Shown: piece by piece, positions 33,334 to 42,059 of the stretch
Numbering within the stretch: the stretch's first letter is position 1
Layout: every line of letters starts with the position of its first letter
Assembly (NCBI RefSeq): GCF_030068445.1
Contig: NZ_JAQPOK010000036.1
Location: 42,734-106,733, forward strand
Reading direction: 5' to 3'
From: Roseofilum halophilum BLCC-M91
GTDB taxonomy: Bacteria > Cyanobacteriota > Cyanobacteriia > Cyanobacteriales > Desertifilaceae
DNA length: 64,000 bases
The notes under the pieces: model-generated
The model's input: only the letters and a program-made list of their open reading frames with translations
The model's database searches: none
What the model was told of the DNA's origin: nothing
Made by a program: the position numbers and the translations under genes

Positions 33334-35619
33334 CTATTCAGTTTCTGGTTTATGCCCAATAGTGTTTGATCGATCCCTATTTTCACCAAATAGCTTGTCT
33401 TTTAACTCTGGAGTCGTTTTACCCACTAACTCCGCCGCCGTAATTTGACCTTCATATATATTTTGTTCAGCCTCCTTAAGTTGCTGCAACCAATTGGGAT
33501 CTTTAACGGTAAGGCCTTTACCATCCTCAGTTAGCTGAGTGTAGTCAATTACTCGACCTCCAAATTCGCCACCAATTCTTCCTCCTTTGCTCGTACCTGT
33601 GGAAGAAAACTCCGCAGGAGCGCCCCTACTATCGTGATACATTCCAAACACATCGGTTTTCGCCATTCTTGAAGTTTCTGTCCCAATGAGGACACTCCCA
33701 GGAAGTTGAATTGTTGGAGGACGATAGTATATATACATATGCCCATGTCTGCCATCTGGTAAAATAACGTCACCTGACAGATCTTCATTACCTAGTCCTC
33801 CCAGGGGTATATCCATGCCATAATGCTTGAGGGTACTGGACATATGGAACTTACCTTTCACATCTGCTGTATTTCCTTTTTCTTCTGTCAATGAGTTTTC
33901 CGTGACTTTAACATTGTGGCTAGAAAACATTCTCGTGTCTACCTGAGCTTTATAATGATCGCTTTTACTCTCTTCTGACCCCTCTGTGATATCCTGGTAA
34001 GCTCTAGGTTTATGAGTGTTGCCCGAAGCACCTAAAAGCCAATGAATAAATTCATTGACTCTTTCCGGGTTATCCGTCTCCACAGGGGGTAAGTTGATCA
34101 TCACTCGACCTCCATGGGAAAGAGCGACGGCAACGTTTTCTTCCCATTGTTTGAAATCAGTTACATCTTGATTTTCTCTATACTTTAATCCGTGATGAAG
34201 GAGGAGAAAAACTCGTTGCAGGATTTTAATGGCTGATTCATTTTGTTGTTGGTATTTTTGCCTTACAGATTCAGATGCATTTTCTGTATTATTACTTAAA
34301 GTGTTCTCCCACATCTGAGTATCTTTGTTGTAAATATCATTTTTGAATTTTTCATATACTTCTCGTTTGGCTTTCGTCTCTGGTTTTTCTTCTTGTGGAT
34401 CATCTTTCAGTGCTTGTTCATACTCTGATTTAGCTTGCTTCATGGCATTTGCTTCATAGCGCAAATATCCTGGAGTTTGCAGAAACTGTTCATCGTTATC
34501 GTTAACTACTTTATCGCGTTGATAGGTGGCAATTTGCAGGCGATGAACTGGACTTAAGACTGCTTCTCCCCTGACAACAGGAATAGGAATAGGGCTAATA
34601 CTATTAACAACCTTCAAGTAGTCATGTTCTTGGACTCTTTCCCAATCTCCAACGACTCTTTTTTCTGTTGCGACTTGTTCAACTTCTTGTTGGGTGAGGA
34701 GGCCATTTTGAGATAAGTAAGTTTTCCCTTCTGGAATATTACTCAGTTCTTGTATGGCGTTCACCATATCATTTGGCAAAAAACCTTTGCCTAAATCAAT
34801 TTGTTTGGCTAAACTCATCTGTTCATGCTGTTCTTTCCCCTTCTTGTCTTTGTAAGAGCGTTTAGCCACTGCAATCAGTGCTTGGATTTTGGCAATATTT
34901 TCTTGCTGCGATTGTAAGGCTTTATTATTTTCTCTGACTCGCTGACTATTAGAAACATACGTTCCATATAACTGTAATCGAGTGGCTCGAATGTATCGAG
35001 GATGGTTGTCAGGGCTACCTTTAATGCGATACCATCTATTGTTACCCGCAGGATCGGTTATATGGTGTTCTGGATTATCGCTAATTTCTACGACTTCACC
35101 TGGTTGATAATCTGTCTTCTGTGTCAAACTGTGGATGTTTTCAAAGTTCCTATTTTTGACATGAGCTTGCTCCTTAACGGTGTAAGGTTTCATTTGCAGT
35201 ACGGGTGTACCCAATACATTGGGCAATCCTTGAATAACCTGTCTTTTGGGTTTTAAGCGCAAGGGGAGGTTGGATTCTTTAGTTTGCCGTTGTACTGTGG
35301 GATGTTGCTGGGCATCATTGGAGACAGGGCTGTTGATCTGTTTGACGACATTATGAGCGACGGTGTTGGCTTGTTGCTCGTAGGGATCGTTGGGTTGTCC
35401 AATTTCTAATTTGGCTTGTAGGGCGGCTGAGGGCTGTAGTCGTTGTAGAGGGCTTGACTTGCTATTACTTCTGGGTTTCCACTCCGGTAGCTCCCATTCG
35501 ATTTTTCTCTGTATCTTGGGTTGAATTACGGGGGGTGCGGCAAACTGAGGAGAGGCGTTTTCCGAGGTTTCCCGCCGACGGGAAATGCGGGTTTTGGTTT
35601 GGCGGCGGCGAGGAGACAT
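33334..35619 (-). CDS. eCIS cargo protein 3, leader plus different payload
   Basis: The 761-aa protein has the same first 124 residues as cargo 2 with five differences, including the QPNDPYEQQA linker, but has no DUF4157 domain. An SH3-like stretch follows (about 165-205; DYQPGEVVEISDNP, NRWYRIKGSPDN), then a long helical middle (about 230-480) and a C-terminal region with HGHMYIYYRPPT and KGGRIGGEFGGRVIDY. I cannot assign the enzymatic class. The leader match argues strongly for cargo of the same system as gene 2. Confidence 0.8.
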   Translation of the reverse strand: MSPRRRQTKTRISRRRETSENASPQFAAPPVIQPKIQRKIEWELPEWKPRSNSKSSPLQRLQPSAALQAKLEIGQPNDPYEQQANTVAHNVVKQINSPVSNDAQQHPTVQRQTKESNLPLRLKPKRQVIQGLPNVLGTPVLQMKPYTVKEQAHVKNRNFENIHSLTQKTDYQPGEVVEISDNPEHHITDPAGNNRWYRIKGSPDNHPRYIRATRLQLYGTYVSNSQRVRENNKALQSQQENIAKIQALIAVAKRSYKDKKGKEQHEQMSLAKQIDLGKGFLPNDMVNAIQELSNIPEGKTYLSQNGLLTQQEVEQVATEKRVVGDWERVQEHDYLKVVNSISPIPIPVVRGEAVLSPVHRLQIATYQRDKVVNDNDEQFLQTPGYLRYEANAMKQAKSEYEQALKDDPQEEKPETKAKREVYEKFKNDIYNKDTQMWENTLSNNTENASESVRQKYQQQNESAIKILQRVFLLLHHGLKYRENQDVTDFKQWEENVAVALSHGGRVMINLPPVETDNPERVNEFIHWLLGASGNTHKPRAYQDITEGSEESKSDHYKAQVDTRMFSSHNVKVTENSLTEEKGNTADVKGKFHMSSTLKHYGMDIPLGGLGNEDLSGDVILPDGRHGHMYIYYRPPTIQLPGSVLIGTETSRMAKTDVFGMYHDSRGAPAEFSSTGTSKGGRIGGEFGGRVIDYTQLTEDGKGLTVKDPNWLQQLKEAEQNIYEGQITAAELVGKTTPELKDKLFGENRDRSNTIGHKPETE

Positions 35620-35653
35620 GGGTAGGGAGGAGGAGAATTAGGTTTATTTTCTT

Positions 35654-35682
35654 AGTATACTATATTAAGATCTGGAGGCTAA
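35654..35682 (-). promoter_or_regulatory. Promoter of cargo gene 3, overlapping the AAA+ gene promoter
   Basis: The minus-strand -10 TATACT is at 35654-35659, with a weak -35 TTAGCC at 35677-35682. The core gtatac is palindromic and the divergent AAA+ gene begins at 35688, so the 68-bp gap must hold both start regions. Confidence 0.55.
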
Positions 35683-35687
35683 AAAGG

Positions 35688-37703
35688 ATGAAAATAGAAC
35701 AGAGACGCGATCGCCCGACTCTGCAAGATCTCCCACTCATTCCAGCCGATCGCCAAGCTGCCATAGATGAGCTAATTGAGGCAATTAGCATCATTGGCTC
35801 CTTCCTGGATCTCCACATTGCTCGCAACACAGAGGAAGATGTCACTGATATATCCGATCGCGTCCAGGATATTGTCTTCATTCGTCGGACTCTGGAAAAA
35901 CCAGTCACCCTCAAAACTTTAAGTCAAACCTTTGGTCTATCCCCATTTGAAATCAGCATTTTACTCTGTTGCGTAGGACAAGCCATTAATCCAGAATTTC
36001 CCGATCTATTGGCGATCGCCCATAATAAACCTGACTGCAATTATCCCACCTTTCAACTCTGCCTAGACTGTTTTCCCCAACCCCATTGGGATGCCTTCAC
36101 CGAAACCCGTCCCTTGCGAAAATGGCAACTGATACATGCTGCTGCTAGTCCAGAAATTACCCGCGCTTGTTTGCAAATTGATGAAGCCATTTTGCACTAT
36201 TTAATGGGAGAAGTTTACCACGATCCGGTCATTGGAACAGTCCTTACCCCTGTGCAAACCTTTACCCCACCCGTTTTGCAACCCTCCTATCAGATGATTA
36301 TTGATCAAGTTGTGTCTGTCTTTCAGGGAGCTTCCAGGACTCAACCTATGATTCAACTGTGCGGCCCACTGAGGGAATCTCAGGCAGAAATTGCTACTCA
36401 AATTAGTCAGTTTTTACGCTTACCCCTCTATCGTCTGCCCAGTGATGCCATCCCCAAAGATCGACCCGATCTGCAACGGTTGGTGATGCGTTGGCAGCGT
36501 TGGTATGCCTTGGCTCCAAGCTTGTTATTGGTCGAAGTGAATCAATCGGAAACCGCAGAAAACCAAGCCTCTTTACTCTCTCCCTTTTTACACTCTCTTC
36601 ACGTCCCGGTCATAGTTGCTACCGATGAACGGTTGCCCCTCTCCCCTGGGCTTTCCTTTGATGTAGAAGCGCTGCAATATGGGGAACAATTGCAACTGTG
36701 GCAAAAAGCATGGCAGGATTACCCGGAAGATGTGGATCGATATCTGTCATCCTTAGCGGCTCAATTTCACTTATCCGCAGCCACCATTGAGACTGCGAGT
36801 GCAGCCGTGCGATCGCAACTTGATTTAACCCCTAAAGTAATTGGGGAGAGACTTTGGCAGTTTTGCCGCTTGCAAGCCAGACCGGAATTAGAAAGGTTAG
36901 CGCAACGCATTGAAGTGAAAACCACCTGGGATAATTTTGTCCTTCCAGAGCGAGAAAAAGGGATTTTACAGCAAATTCTCATTCATGTCCGCCAACAGGC
37001 AACCGTCTATCAAAATTGGGGGTTTGCGGCGAAAAATCAGCGCGGGTTGGGGTTAACTGCTTTATTTGCGGGAACCAGTGGCACGGGGAAAACCACGGCG
37101 GCGGAAGTGTTAGCCCATGAGCTAAAATTAGATTTATTTCGCATCGATTTAAGTGCAGTCATGAGCAAGTATATCGGCGAAACGGAGAAGAATTTACGCC
37201 GTATTTTTGATGCTGCGGAAAAAGGGGGCGGAATTTTATTGTTTGATGAAGCGGATGCTCTGTTTGGTTCGCGCACAGAAGTGAAAGATAGCCACGATCG
37301 CCACGCTAATATTGAAGTGAGTTATTTGTTACAGAGAATGGAAGCCTATCAAGGATTAGCGATTTTAACCACCAACTTCAGGGATAATTTAGATCGGGCC
37401 TTTTTGCGTCGTCTGCGGTTTATCGTCAATTTCCCCTATCCCAGAGCGCCAGAACGCAGTCAAATTTGGCAGCGTATTTTTCCGAAACAAACTCCGACAG
37501 AGGGGTTGGACTTTAAGCGGTTGGGGCAACTCGATGTTACCGGGGGTAATATTAAATCTATTGCCCTGAATGCAGCATTTTTGGCCGCTGATGCCCAGGA
37601 ACCGGTGAAAATGAAGCATATTCTGGAAGCGACGAAAATGGAGTATATGAAATCGGGGCGATCGCTCACGCGCACAGAAACCCAAGGCTGGGATCTCTCT
37701 TAG
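35688..37703 (+). CDS. AAA+ ATPase of the contractile injection system type
   Basis: The 671-aa protein has a long helical N-terminal part (about 1-420) and a classical AAA+ module (about 430-640): Walker A AGTSGTGKTTAAE, Walker B GGILLFDEADALFG, sensor 1 ILTTNF and arginine-finger region RAFLRRLRFIVNFP. CDC48-like AAA+ ATPases of this layout are a regular component of eCIS loci. The ATG at 35688 follows AAAAAGG; the longer frame from 35454 lies in the cargo leader and is rejected. It is divergent from cargo gene 3. Confidence 0.85.
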   Translation: MKIEQRRDRPTLQDLPLIPADRQAAIDELIEAISIIGSFLDLHIARNTEEDVTDISDRVQDIVFIRRTLEKPVTLKTLSQTFGLSPFEISILLCCVGQAINPEFPDLLAIAHNKPDCNYPTFQLCLDCFPQPHWDAFTETRPLRKWQLIHAAASPEITRACLQIDEAILHYLMGEVYHDPVIGTVLTPVQTFTPPVLQPSYQMIIDQVVSVFQGASRTQPMIQLCGPLRESQAEIATQISQFLRLPLYRLPSDAIPKDRPDLQRLVMRWQRWYALAPSLLLVEVNQSETAENQASLLSPFLHSLHVPVIVATDERLPLSPGLSFDVEALQYGEQLQLWQKAWQDYPEDVDRYLSSLAAQFHLSAATIETASAAVRSQLDLTPKVIGERLWQFCRLQARPELERLAQRIEVKTTWDNFVLPEREKGILQQILIHVRQQATVYQNWGFAAKNQRGLGLTALFAGTSGTGKTTAAEVLAHELKLDLFRIDLSAVMSKYIGETEKNLRRIFDAAEKGGGILLFDEADALFGSRTEVKDSHDRHANIEVSYLLQRMEAYQGLAILTTNFRDNLDRAFLRRLRFIVNFPYPRAPERSQIWQRIFPKQTPTEGLDFKRLGQLDVTGGNIKSIALNAAFLAADAQEPVKMKHILEATKMEYMKSGRSLTRTETQGWDLS

Positions 37704-37750
37704 TTACAGGGCTTTGGGCTATGTATATCACTGTGGTGCGATCGCTCCGA

Positions 37751-37756
37751 TATAAT
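37751..37756 (+). promoter_or_regulatory. -10 box of the ATPase-TOPRIM pair
   Basis: TATAAT lies 33 nt before the ATG at 37789; the -35 region is not convincing. Confidence 0.45.
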
Positions 37757-37788
37757 CAAACCAGAACGGTTTAATCCAGTAGATTTCT

Positions 37789-38877
37789 ATGTTTAAGGAC
37801 ATTACAGTTAGTAACTTTCGATGCTTTAAGGATCTCACCATTCCTAACCTAGAGCGAGTGAATTTAATTGGGGGGGTTAATAATGTGGGCAAAACCACCC
37901 TGCTAGAAGCGATCGCCCTATCAACGAGCTTAAATTCCCTAGAAACCCCCCTAAGATTGAATTTTGACCGGGGGATTGTCCGTCACCCCAACTTTAATAT
38001 AGAAGAGATTTGTGAGTGGTTATTTTATGACAAGAGATCGGATCGTAGCATTAAAATTAAGATAGCCGATCATCAAAATGTAGAGTTTCAAGTTAAGCTG
38101 TATTTAGAAAAGGCATCAGCACCCAGGATACTCCCTTTCAGCTTAAGATCCAACACTCGCAAGTTTTTCAAAGACTTAAAGCTAGAGTTCCAGAAAAACG
38201 AGCAGCACCTAAGTTTCACGATTTTTCTCACAGTAGATAGAGAGGATATTGACGAAATAAAACTCGGAATTGAACAGGAGAGTATACCCGAAGAAACCCA
38301 AATTAATTTTTTTGATTTTAGTTATTTTATCAGCAGCCACTCCAATCGATCTCCCAGTGAGGATGCACGAAAATTTAGTGATTTAGAAGCCATCAATAGG
38401 CAGCATGAAATCGTCGATATTTTGAAAATTTTAGAACCAAGGTTAGAGCGTTTAGCTGTCCTAGTCCATGGAGAAACACCCATGATCTATGGAGATTTGG
38501 GCATGGAGTCTTTAATTCCTATTCCCGTCATGGGTGAGGGGATGGGACGACTACTTTCAATTATTCTGTCGATCATGAGTGTTAGTGATGGTATCTTATT
38601 GATTGATGAAATTGATAATGGTCTTCATTATTCCGTCTTAGAAAAAGTTTGGCGATCGATTTCTTTAGCCACTAAAAAGTATAATACCCAAATTTTTGCC
38701 ACTACTCATAGTCGTGAATGTATTCTCGCTGCCCACCAAGCTTTTTCTCATTCTGAATCCTATGATTTTCGTTATATCAGGTTAGAGCGGGAAAAAAATT
38801 CTCCGTTGATTAAATCTTTAGTTTATGACCAAGAAAATCTAGACACTTCTGTAGATCTAAATCTGGAGATGCGCTAA
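37789..38877 (+). CDS. AAA_21/OLD-like ATPase
   Basis: The 362-aa ABC-ATPase-fold protein opens with FKDITVSNFRCFKDLTIPNL and has the Walker A variant GGVNNVGKTTLLEAI (about 28-42). A GEGMGRLLSII signature-like region and Walker B DGILLIDEIDNGLHY (about 266-280) follow, then THSRECI. It overlaps the downstream TOPRIM-like gene by 1 bp (TAATG). ATPase plus TOPRIM pairs such as OLD and PARIS are anti-phage systems; a defensive role here is inference, and the partner seems decayed. Confidence 0.82.
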   Translation: MFKDITVSNFRCFKDLTIPNLERVNLIGGVNNVGKTTLLEAIALSTSLNSLETPLRLNFDRGIVRHPNFNIEEICEWLFYDKRSDRSIKIKIADHQNVEFQVKLYLEKASAPRILPFSLRSNTRKFFKDLKLEFQKNEQHLSFTIFLTVDREDIDEIKLGIEQESIPEETQINFFDFSYFISSHSNRSPSEDARKFSDLEAINRQHEIVDILKILEPRLERLAVLVHGETPMIYGDLGMESLIPIPVMGEGMGRLLSIILSIMSVSDGILLIDEIDNGLHYSVLEKVWRSISLATKKYNTQIFATTHSRECILAAHQAFSHSESYDFRYIRLEREKNSPLIKSLVYDQENLDTSVDLNLEMR

Positions 38878-39212
38878 TGAGTCAGGCAAACTCAACCGTA
38901 ACCTTTCACAAGCCAAGAGTTATCCTTGGTGAAGGAATGGATGAAAAGTTGTTTTTCTCTGGGTTGATTAAGTTTTTAGAGATTCAGGATATTCAGATCG
39001 AGGTTTATGGAGGCAAAGATAATTTAAAGCGGTTCTTAAAAACGGCTCCTTTAATGCCTGGATTTTCTGGTGTTGTGGCTTTAGGGATAACAGGGGATGC
39101 GGATGATTCATTTACCTCCAAATCTCAAAGTATCAAAGGAAAAATCGCTGAATTTCGAGGTTATGTGAATGTCAGCAGTGATTTAAGAATTAACTTTTGC
39201 AGAATTGATTGA
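38877..39212 (+). pseudogene. TOPRIM (DUF3226-like) protein, internally deleted
   Basis: The 111-aa frame has the two acid motifs of a TOPRIM fold: GEGMDEKLFF with the catalytic glutamate and GITGDADD with the aspartates. The family usually exceeds 200 residues. After about residue 98 the frame becomes RINFCRID and stops. A different frame reads LTFAELIEFVQNL and stops at 39223-39225, which looks like the genuine family end. I infer that the middle was deleted out of frame. Only the N-terminal catalytic core remains; activity is unlikely but possible. Confidence 0.6.
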
Positions 39213-39266
39213 ATTTGTGCAAAATCTTTGAAATAGCTCTAAAGCTCTGTAATCTATTTCACTCAA

Positions 39267-40094
39267 TCATCCCCGATCGCTTTCCATGTTGGCTAAAATT
39301 TTCCGAATCATTGATCCATCTTGGGCTTGGGGCAAATAGCGCAAGTAGTCCTCTAAATCTTGGGTGGCTAAACTCCAGTTGCCGAGTTCATAGGAGATCA
39401 AACCGCGATCGCGCAATTCCATCGGCGCTTGGGGAAACAAGAGTAAAATGCGCTCAATGGCGGCTAAGGCTTGCTCAATTTGATGATTGTAGAGATAAAT
39501 CATTTTCAGGTTTGTCAGCATTCGCGCTAAAAATTGGCGAGGACTAACCGGAGCTAGAAATTCCGGCTGCAAATCAACCGGTTGCCCGTAAATCTGCGAT
39601 AACCGTTTAGCACAGTCTTCCGGAAATAGCACTTCTCCTTGATGAAAGGCATCGACGAAAATCCCCGCATCTTCAAAATCAGGACGAATCAAAAAATGAC
39701 CGGGCATTCCGATCCCCACCATGGGAAACTCCAGCCGTTGGGCAAGTTCTAAATAGACGAGGGCAAGGGTGATGGGGATGCCGGTGCGTCGGTTGAGGAC
39801 TTCGTTTAAGAAGCTATTGCGCGGATCGTAATAGTCTTCTGTATTGCCCCGAAAGCCGAGCTGCTCGTAGAGATAGGTATTGATGGTTTGGATGACGCGC
39901 AGGGGATAGCGCTCCTTCGGTAGCTGGGTTTGGATCTCCTCTGTTATGCGATCGAGTTGTTGCAAGTATTCAACCGGATCGAGTTCAGGATAGGCTTCAG
40001 CCGCAATGTAAAGCGCTGCTTTCGCTAGGGAGAGGGAGGCTTCGGGTTGCTGTATTTCTTGATAAAACTGTTGTCTGGCTCTGGGAAAGTCCAT
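39267..40094 (-). CDS. SirB1 family protein (transglutaminase-like plus TPR)
   Basis: The 275-aa protein has the SirB1 transglutaminase-like domain (about 35-190; YEQLGFRGNTEDYYDPRN, RRTGIPITLALVYLELA, GIGMPGHFLI) and a C-terminal TPR-like end (about 195-265). Its biochemical role is unsettled. The ATG at 40094 is used rather than a TTG at 40100. It is convergent with the TOPRIM fragment and divergent from thrC. Confidence 0.85.
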   Translation of the reverse strand: MDFPRARQQFYQEIQQPEASLSLAKAALYIAAEAYPELDPVEYLQQLDRITEEIQTQLPKERYPLRVIQTINTYLYEQLGFRGNTEDYYDPRNSFLNEVLNRRTGIPITLALVYLELAQRLEFPMVGIGMPGHFLIRPDFEDAGIFVDAFHQGEVLFPEDCAKRLSQIYGQPVDLQPEFLAPVSPRQFLARMLTNLKMIYLYNHQIEQALAAIERILLLFPQAPMELRDRGLISYELGNWSLATQDLEDYLRYLPQAQDGSMIRKILANMESDRG

Positions 40095-40185
40095 AATCAA
40101 AAATTTATTTTTTCTATGTCCTTCTAGTTTGGCATACTTGCATCCGTCTGTTGCCTGAAAGACTTGTCAAGTCTAGCTTTTTTCT

Positions 40186-40210
40186 AATCCCGACTAAAAA
40201 AGTCGGGATT
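40186..40210. repeat. Inverted repeat upstream of thrC
   Basis: aatcccgac and gtcgggatt flank taaaaaa. There is no T-run on either side, so it is not a good terminator; it may be a protein-binding or attenuation site. gacttgtcaagtc (40161-40173) is a second palindrome nearby. Confidence 0.5.
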
Positions 40211-40212
40211 GT

Positions 40213-40241
40213 TTGACGACCCTTGACCCCCGTGATACGAT
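40213..40241 (+). promoter_or_regulatory. thrC promoter
   Basis: TTGACG (40213-40218), 17-bp spacer, TACGAT (40236-40241), then about 50 nt to the thrC ATG. Confidence 0.65.
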
Positions 40242-40292
40242 GCAAATCGAGGATCAGAAATCGCACGTTAAACAAAGAGGAAGACAAAAGTT

Positions 40293-41597
40293 ATGACCCT
40301 GGCCACCGAAACCCTAAACCGAAGTTCCCAGGCTGCTTGTGAAAAGTTAGTCTGTAAAGAGTGCGGCACAACCTACGAACTCGAAGCCAAGCATGTGTGT
40401 GATGAGTGCTTTGGCCCCTTAGAAGTCAGTTATAACTATGACCGTTTGCGCCAGCAAGTAAGCCGTGAAACCATTGAAGCCGGCCCCAACTCCATTTGGC
40501 GTTATCGTCAGTTTCTTCCTCTACTGAGCGATAACGTGATCGATGTGGGTACGGGGATGACTCCTCTCCTGAAAGCGAATCGGTTGGCGCGGCAGTTGGG
40601 TCTAAAAAATCTTTATATTAAAAATGATGCGGTAAATATGCCCACCCTGAGCTTTAAAGACCGGGTGGTATCTGTTGCCCTATCGAGAGCCAGAGAATTA
40701 GGATTTTCTACAGTATCTTGTGCGAGTACCGGTAACTTAGCCAATTCTACTGCGGCGATCGCCGCCCATGCCGGTTTAGACTGTTGCGTATTCATCCCCG
40801 CAGACCTCGAAGCCGGTAAAGTATTGGGAACCCTAATCTACAATCCCACCCTCATGGCCGTCAAAGGCAACTACGATCAAGTCAATCGCCTCTGTAGCGA
40901 AGTTGCCAACACCTACGGCTGGGGATTCGTCAACATTAACCTGCGTCCCTACTACTCCGAAGGCTCCAAAACCCTAGGCTATGAAGTCGCCGAACAACTC
41001 GGTTGGCAACTGCCCGATCACGTAGTTGCTCCTCTAGCCTCCGGTTCACTCTATACCAAAATTTACAAAGGATTCCAAGAATTCATCAAAGTCGGCTTAG
41101 TCGAAGATAAAGCCGTGCGCTTCAGTGGCGCTCAAGCCGAAGGTTGCTCCCCCATCGCCTCCGCCTTCCGGGAAGGACGAGACTTTATCGCCCCCGTCAA
41201 ACCCAACACCATCGCCAAATCCATCGCCATTGGTAACCCCGCCGATGGAGTCTATGCCCTCGATTTAGCCCGCAAAACCAACGGTAACATCGAATCCGTC
41301 ACCGATGCTGAAGTGATTGAAGGCATTAAACTGCTGGCAGAAACCGAAGGCATCTTCACCGAAACCGCAGGGGGAACCACGATCGCCGTCCTCAAAAAAC
41401 TGGTGGAAGCCGGTAAAATTGACCCAGATGAAACCACCGTCACCTACATCACCGGCAACGGCTTGAAAACTCAAGAAGCCGTCCAAGAATATGTGGGTGA
41501 ACCCCTCACCATTGACGCAAACCTAGATAGCTTTGAGCGAGCAATGGAGCGGGCACGCACCCTCGATCGCCTAGAATGGCAACAAGTCTTGGTCTAA
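40293..41597 (+). CDS. thrC: Threonine synthase
   Basis: The 434-aa PLP enzyme converts O-phosphohomoserine to threonine. An N-terminal zinc-ribbon-like segment has [12 protein letters not shown] and CDECFGPL. The PLP lysine lies in TLSFKDR, and the phosphate-binding region is [13 protein letters not shown]. The length is right for the cyanobacterial type. The MoaD/ThiS-like gene lies 85 bp downstream and shares a terminator with it. Confidence 0.95.
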   Translation: MTLATETLNRSSQAACEKLVCKECGTTYELEAKHVCDECFGPLEVSYNYDRLRQQVSRETIEAGPNSIWRYRQFLPLLSDNVIDVGTGMTPLLKANRLARQLGLKNLYIKNDAVNMPTLSFKDRVVSVALSRARELGFSTVSCASTGNLANSTAAIAAHAGLDCCVFIPADLEAGKVLGTLIYNPTLMAVKGNYDQVNRLCSEVANTYGWGFVNINLRPYYSEGSKTLGYEVAEQLGWQLPDHVVAPLASGSLYTKIYKGFQEFIKVGLVEDKAVRFSGAQAEGCSPIASAFREGRDFIAPVKPNTIAKSIAIGNPADGVYALDLARKTNGNIESVTDAEVIEGIKLLAETEGIFTETAGGTTIAVLKKLVEAGKIDPDETTVTYITGNGLKTQEAVQEYVGEPLTIDANLDSFERAMERARTLDRLEWQQVLV

Positions 41598-41682
41598 GAT
41601 TTTAGCCCAATTATTCCAGAAACCCGGAATGGGGAACCCTTTCCCCATCTTCCCCCATCTAAAAGAGAGAAACACTGCAATC

Positions 41683-41955
41683 ATGGTTAAAGTTTTAATT
41701 CCTACCCCCCTACAAAAATACACCGGCGATCGGGCAACAGTAGAAGTAGAAGCCGCCACTGTTGCCGAACTGATTGACGCTTTAGAAACAAGCTGCCCAG
41801 GGATTAAAAACCGCATCTGCGATGACTCTGGCAAAGTTCGCCGCTTCTTGAATATTTATGTGAAAGAAGAAGATATCCGCTTCTTAAACAATACCGAAAC
41901 CCCACTCAGCGATGGGGATGAAGTGAGTATTGTCCCCGCAGTCGCTGGCGGTTAG
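41683..41955 (+). CDS. MoaD/ThiS family sulfur-carrier protein
   Basis: The 90-aa beta-grasp protein ends in Gly-Gly (VPAVAGG), the site adenylated and then thiocarboxylated by an E1-like enzyme. The ATG at 41683 replaces an upstream frame lying in thrC trailer sequence. A JAMM peptidase and a MoeB-rhodanese protein, the typical activating and processing partners, lie at 45620-47332. Which pathway it feeds (cofactor or amino-acid sulfur) is not visible. Confidence 0.9.
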   Translation: MVKVLIPTPLQKYTGDRATVEVEAATVAELIDALETSCPGIKNRICDDSGKVRRFLNIYVKEEDIRFLNNTETPLSDGDEVSIVPAVAGG

Positions 41956-41997
41956 TCTTCTTCTTATCATCATTTGCATGAACTCAACTCCATTTTG

Positions 41998-42024
41998 CCA
42001 CAGCCTTAAAAGCTGTGGTTTTTT
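41998..42024 (+). terminator. Rho-independent terminator after thrC-moaD
   Basis: ccacagc and gctgtgg form a 7-bp stem with loop cttaaaa, followed by six T residues. Confidence 0.88.
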
Positions 42025-42059
42025 ATCGCTTATCCCCAGCGCAAAGCGCTATAAGATCT

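Noticed and set aside
35454..35687. Longer AAA+ protein starting at 35454
   Set aside because: That stretch is the antisense of the cargo 3 leader; the ATG at 35688 has a good ribosome binding site and family-like start.
40186..40210. Terminator upstream of thrC
   Set aside because: The stem is good but no T-run follows on either strand, so it is listed only as an inverted repeat.
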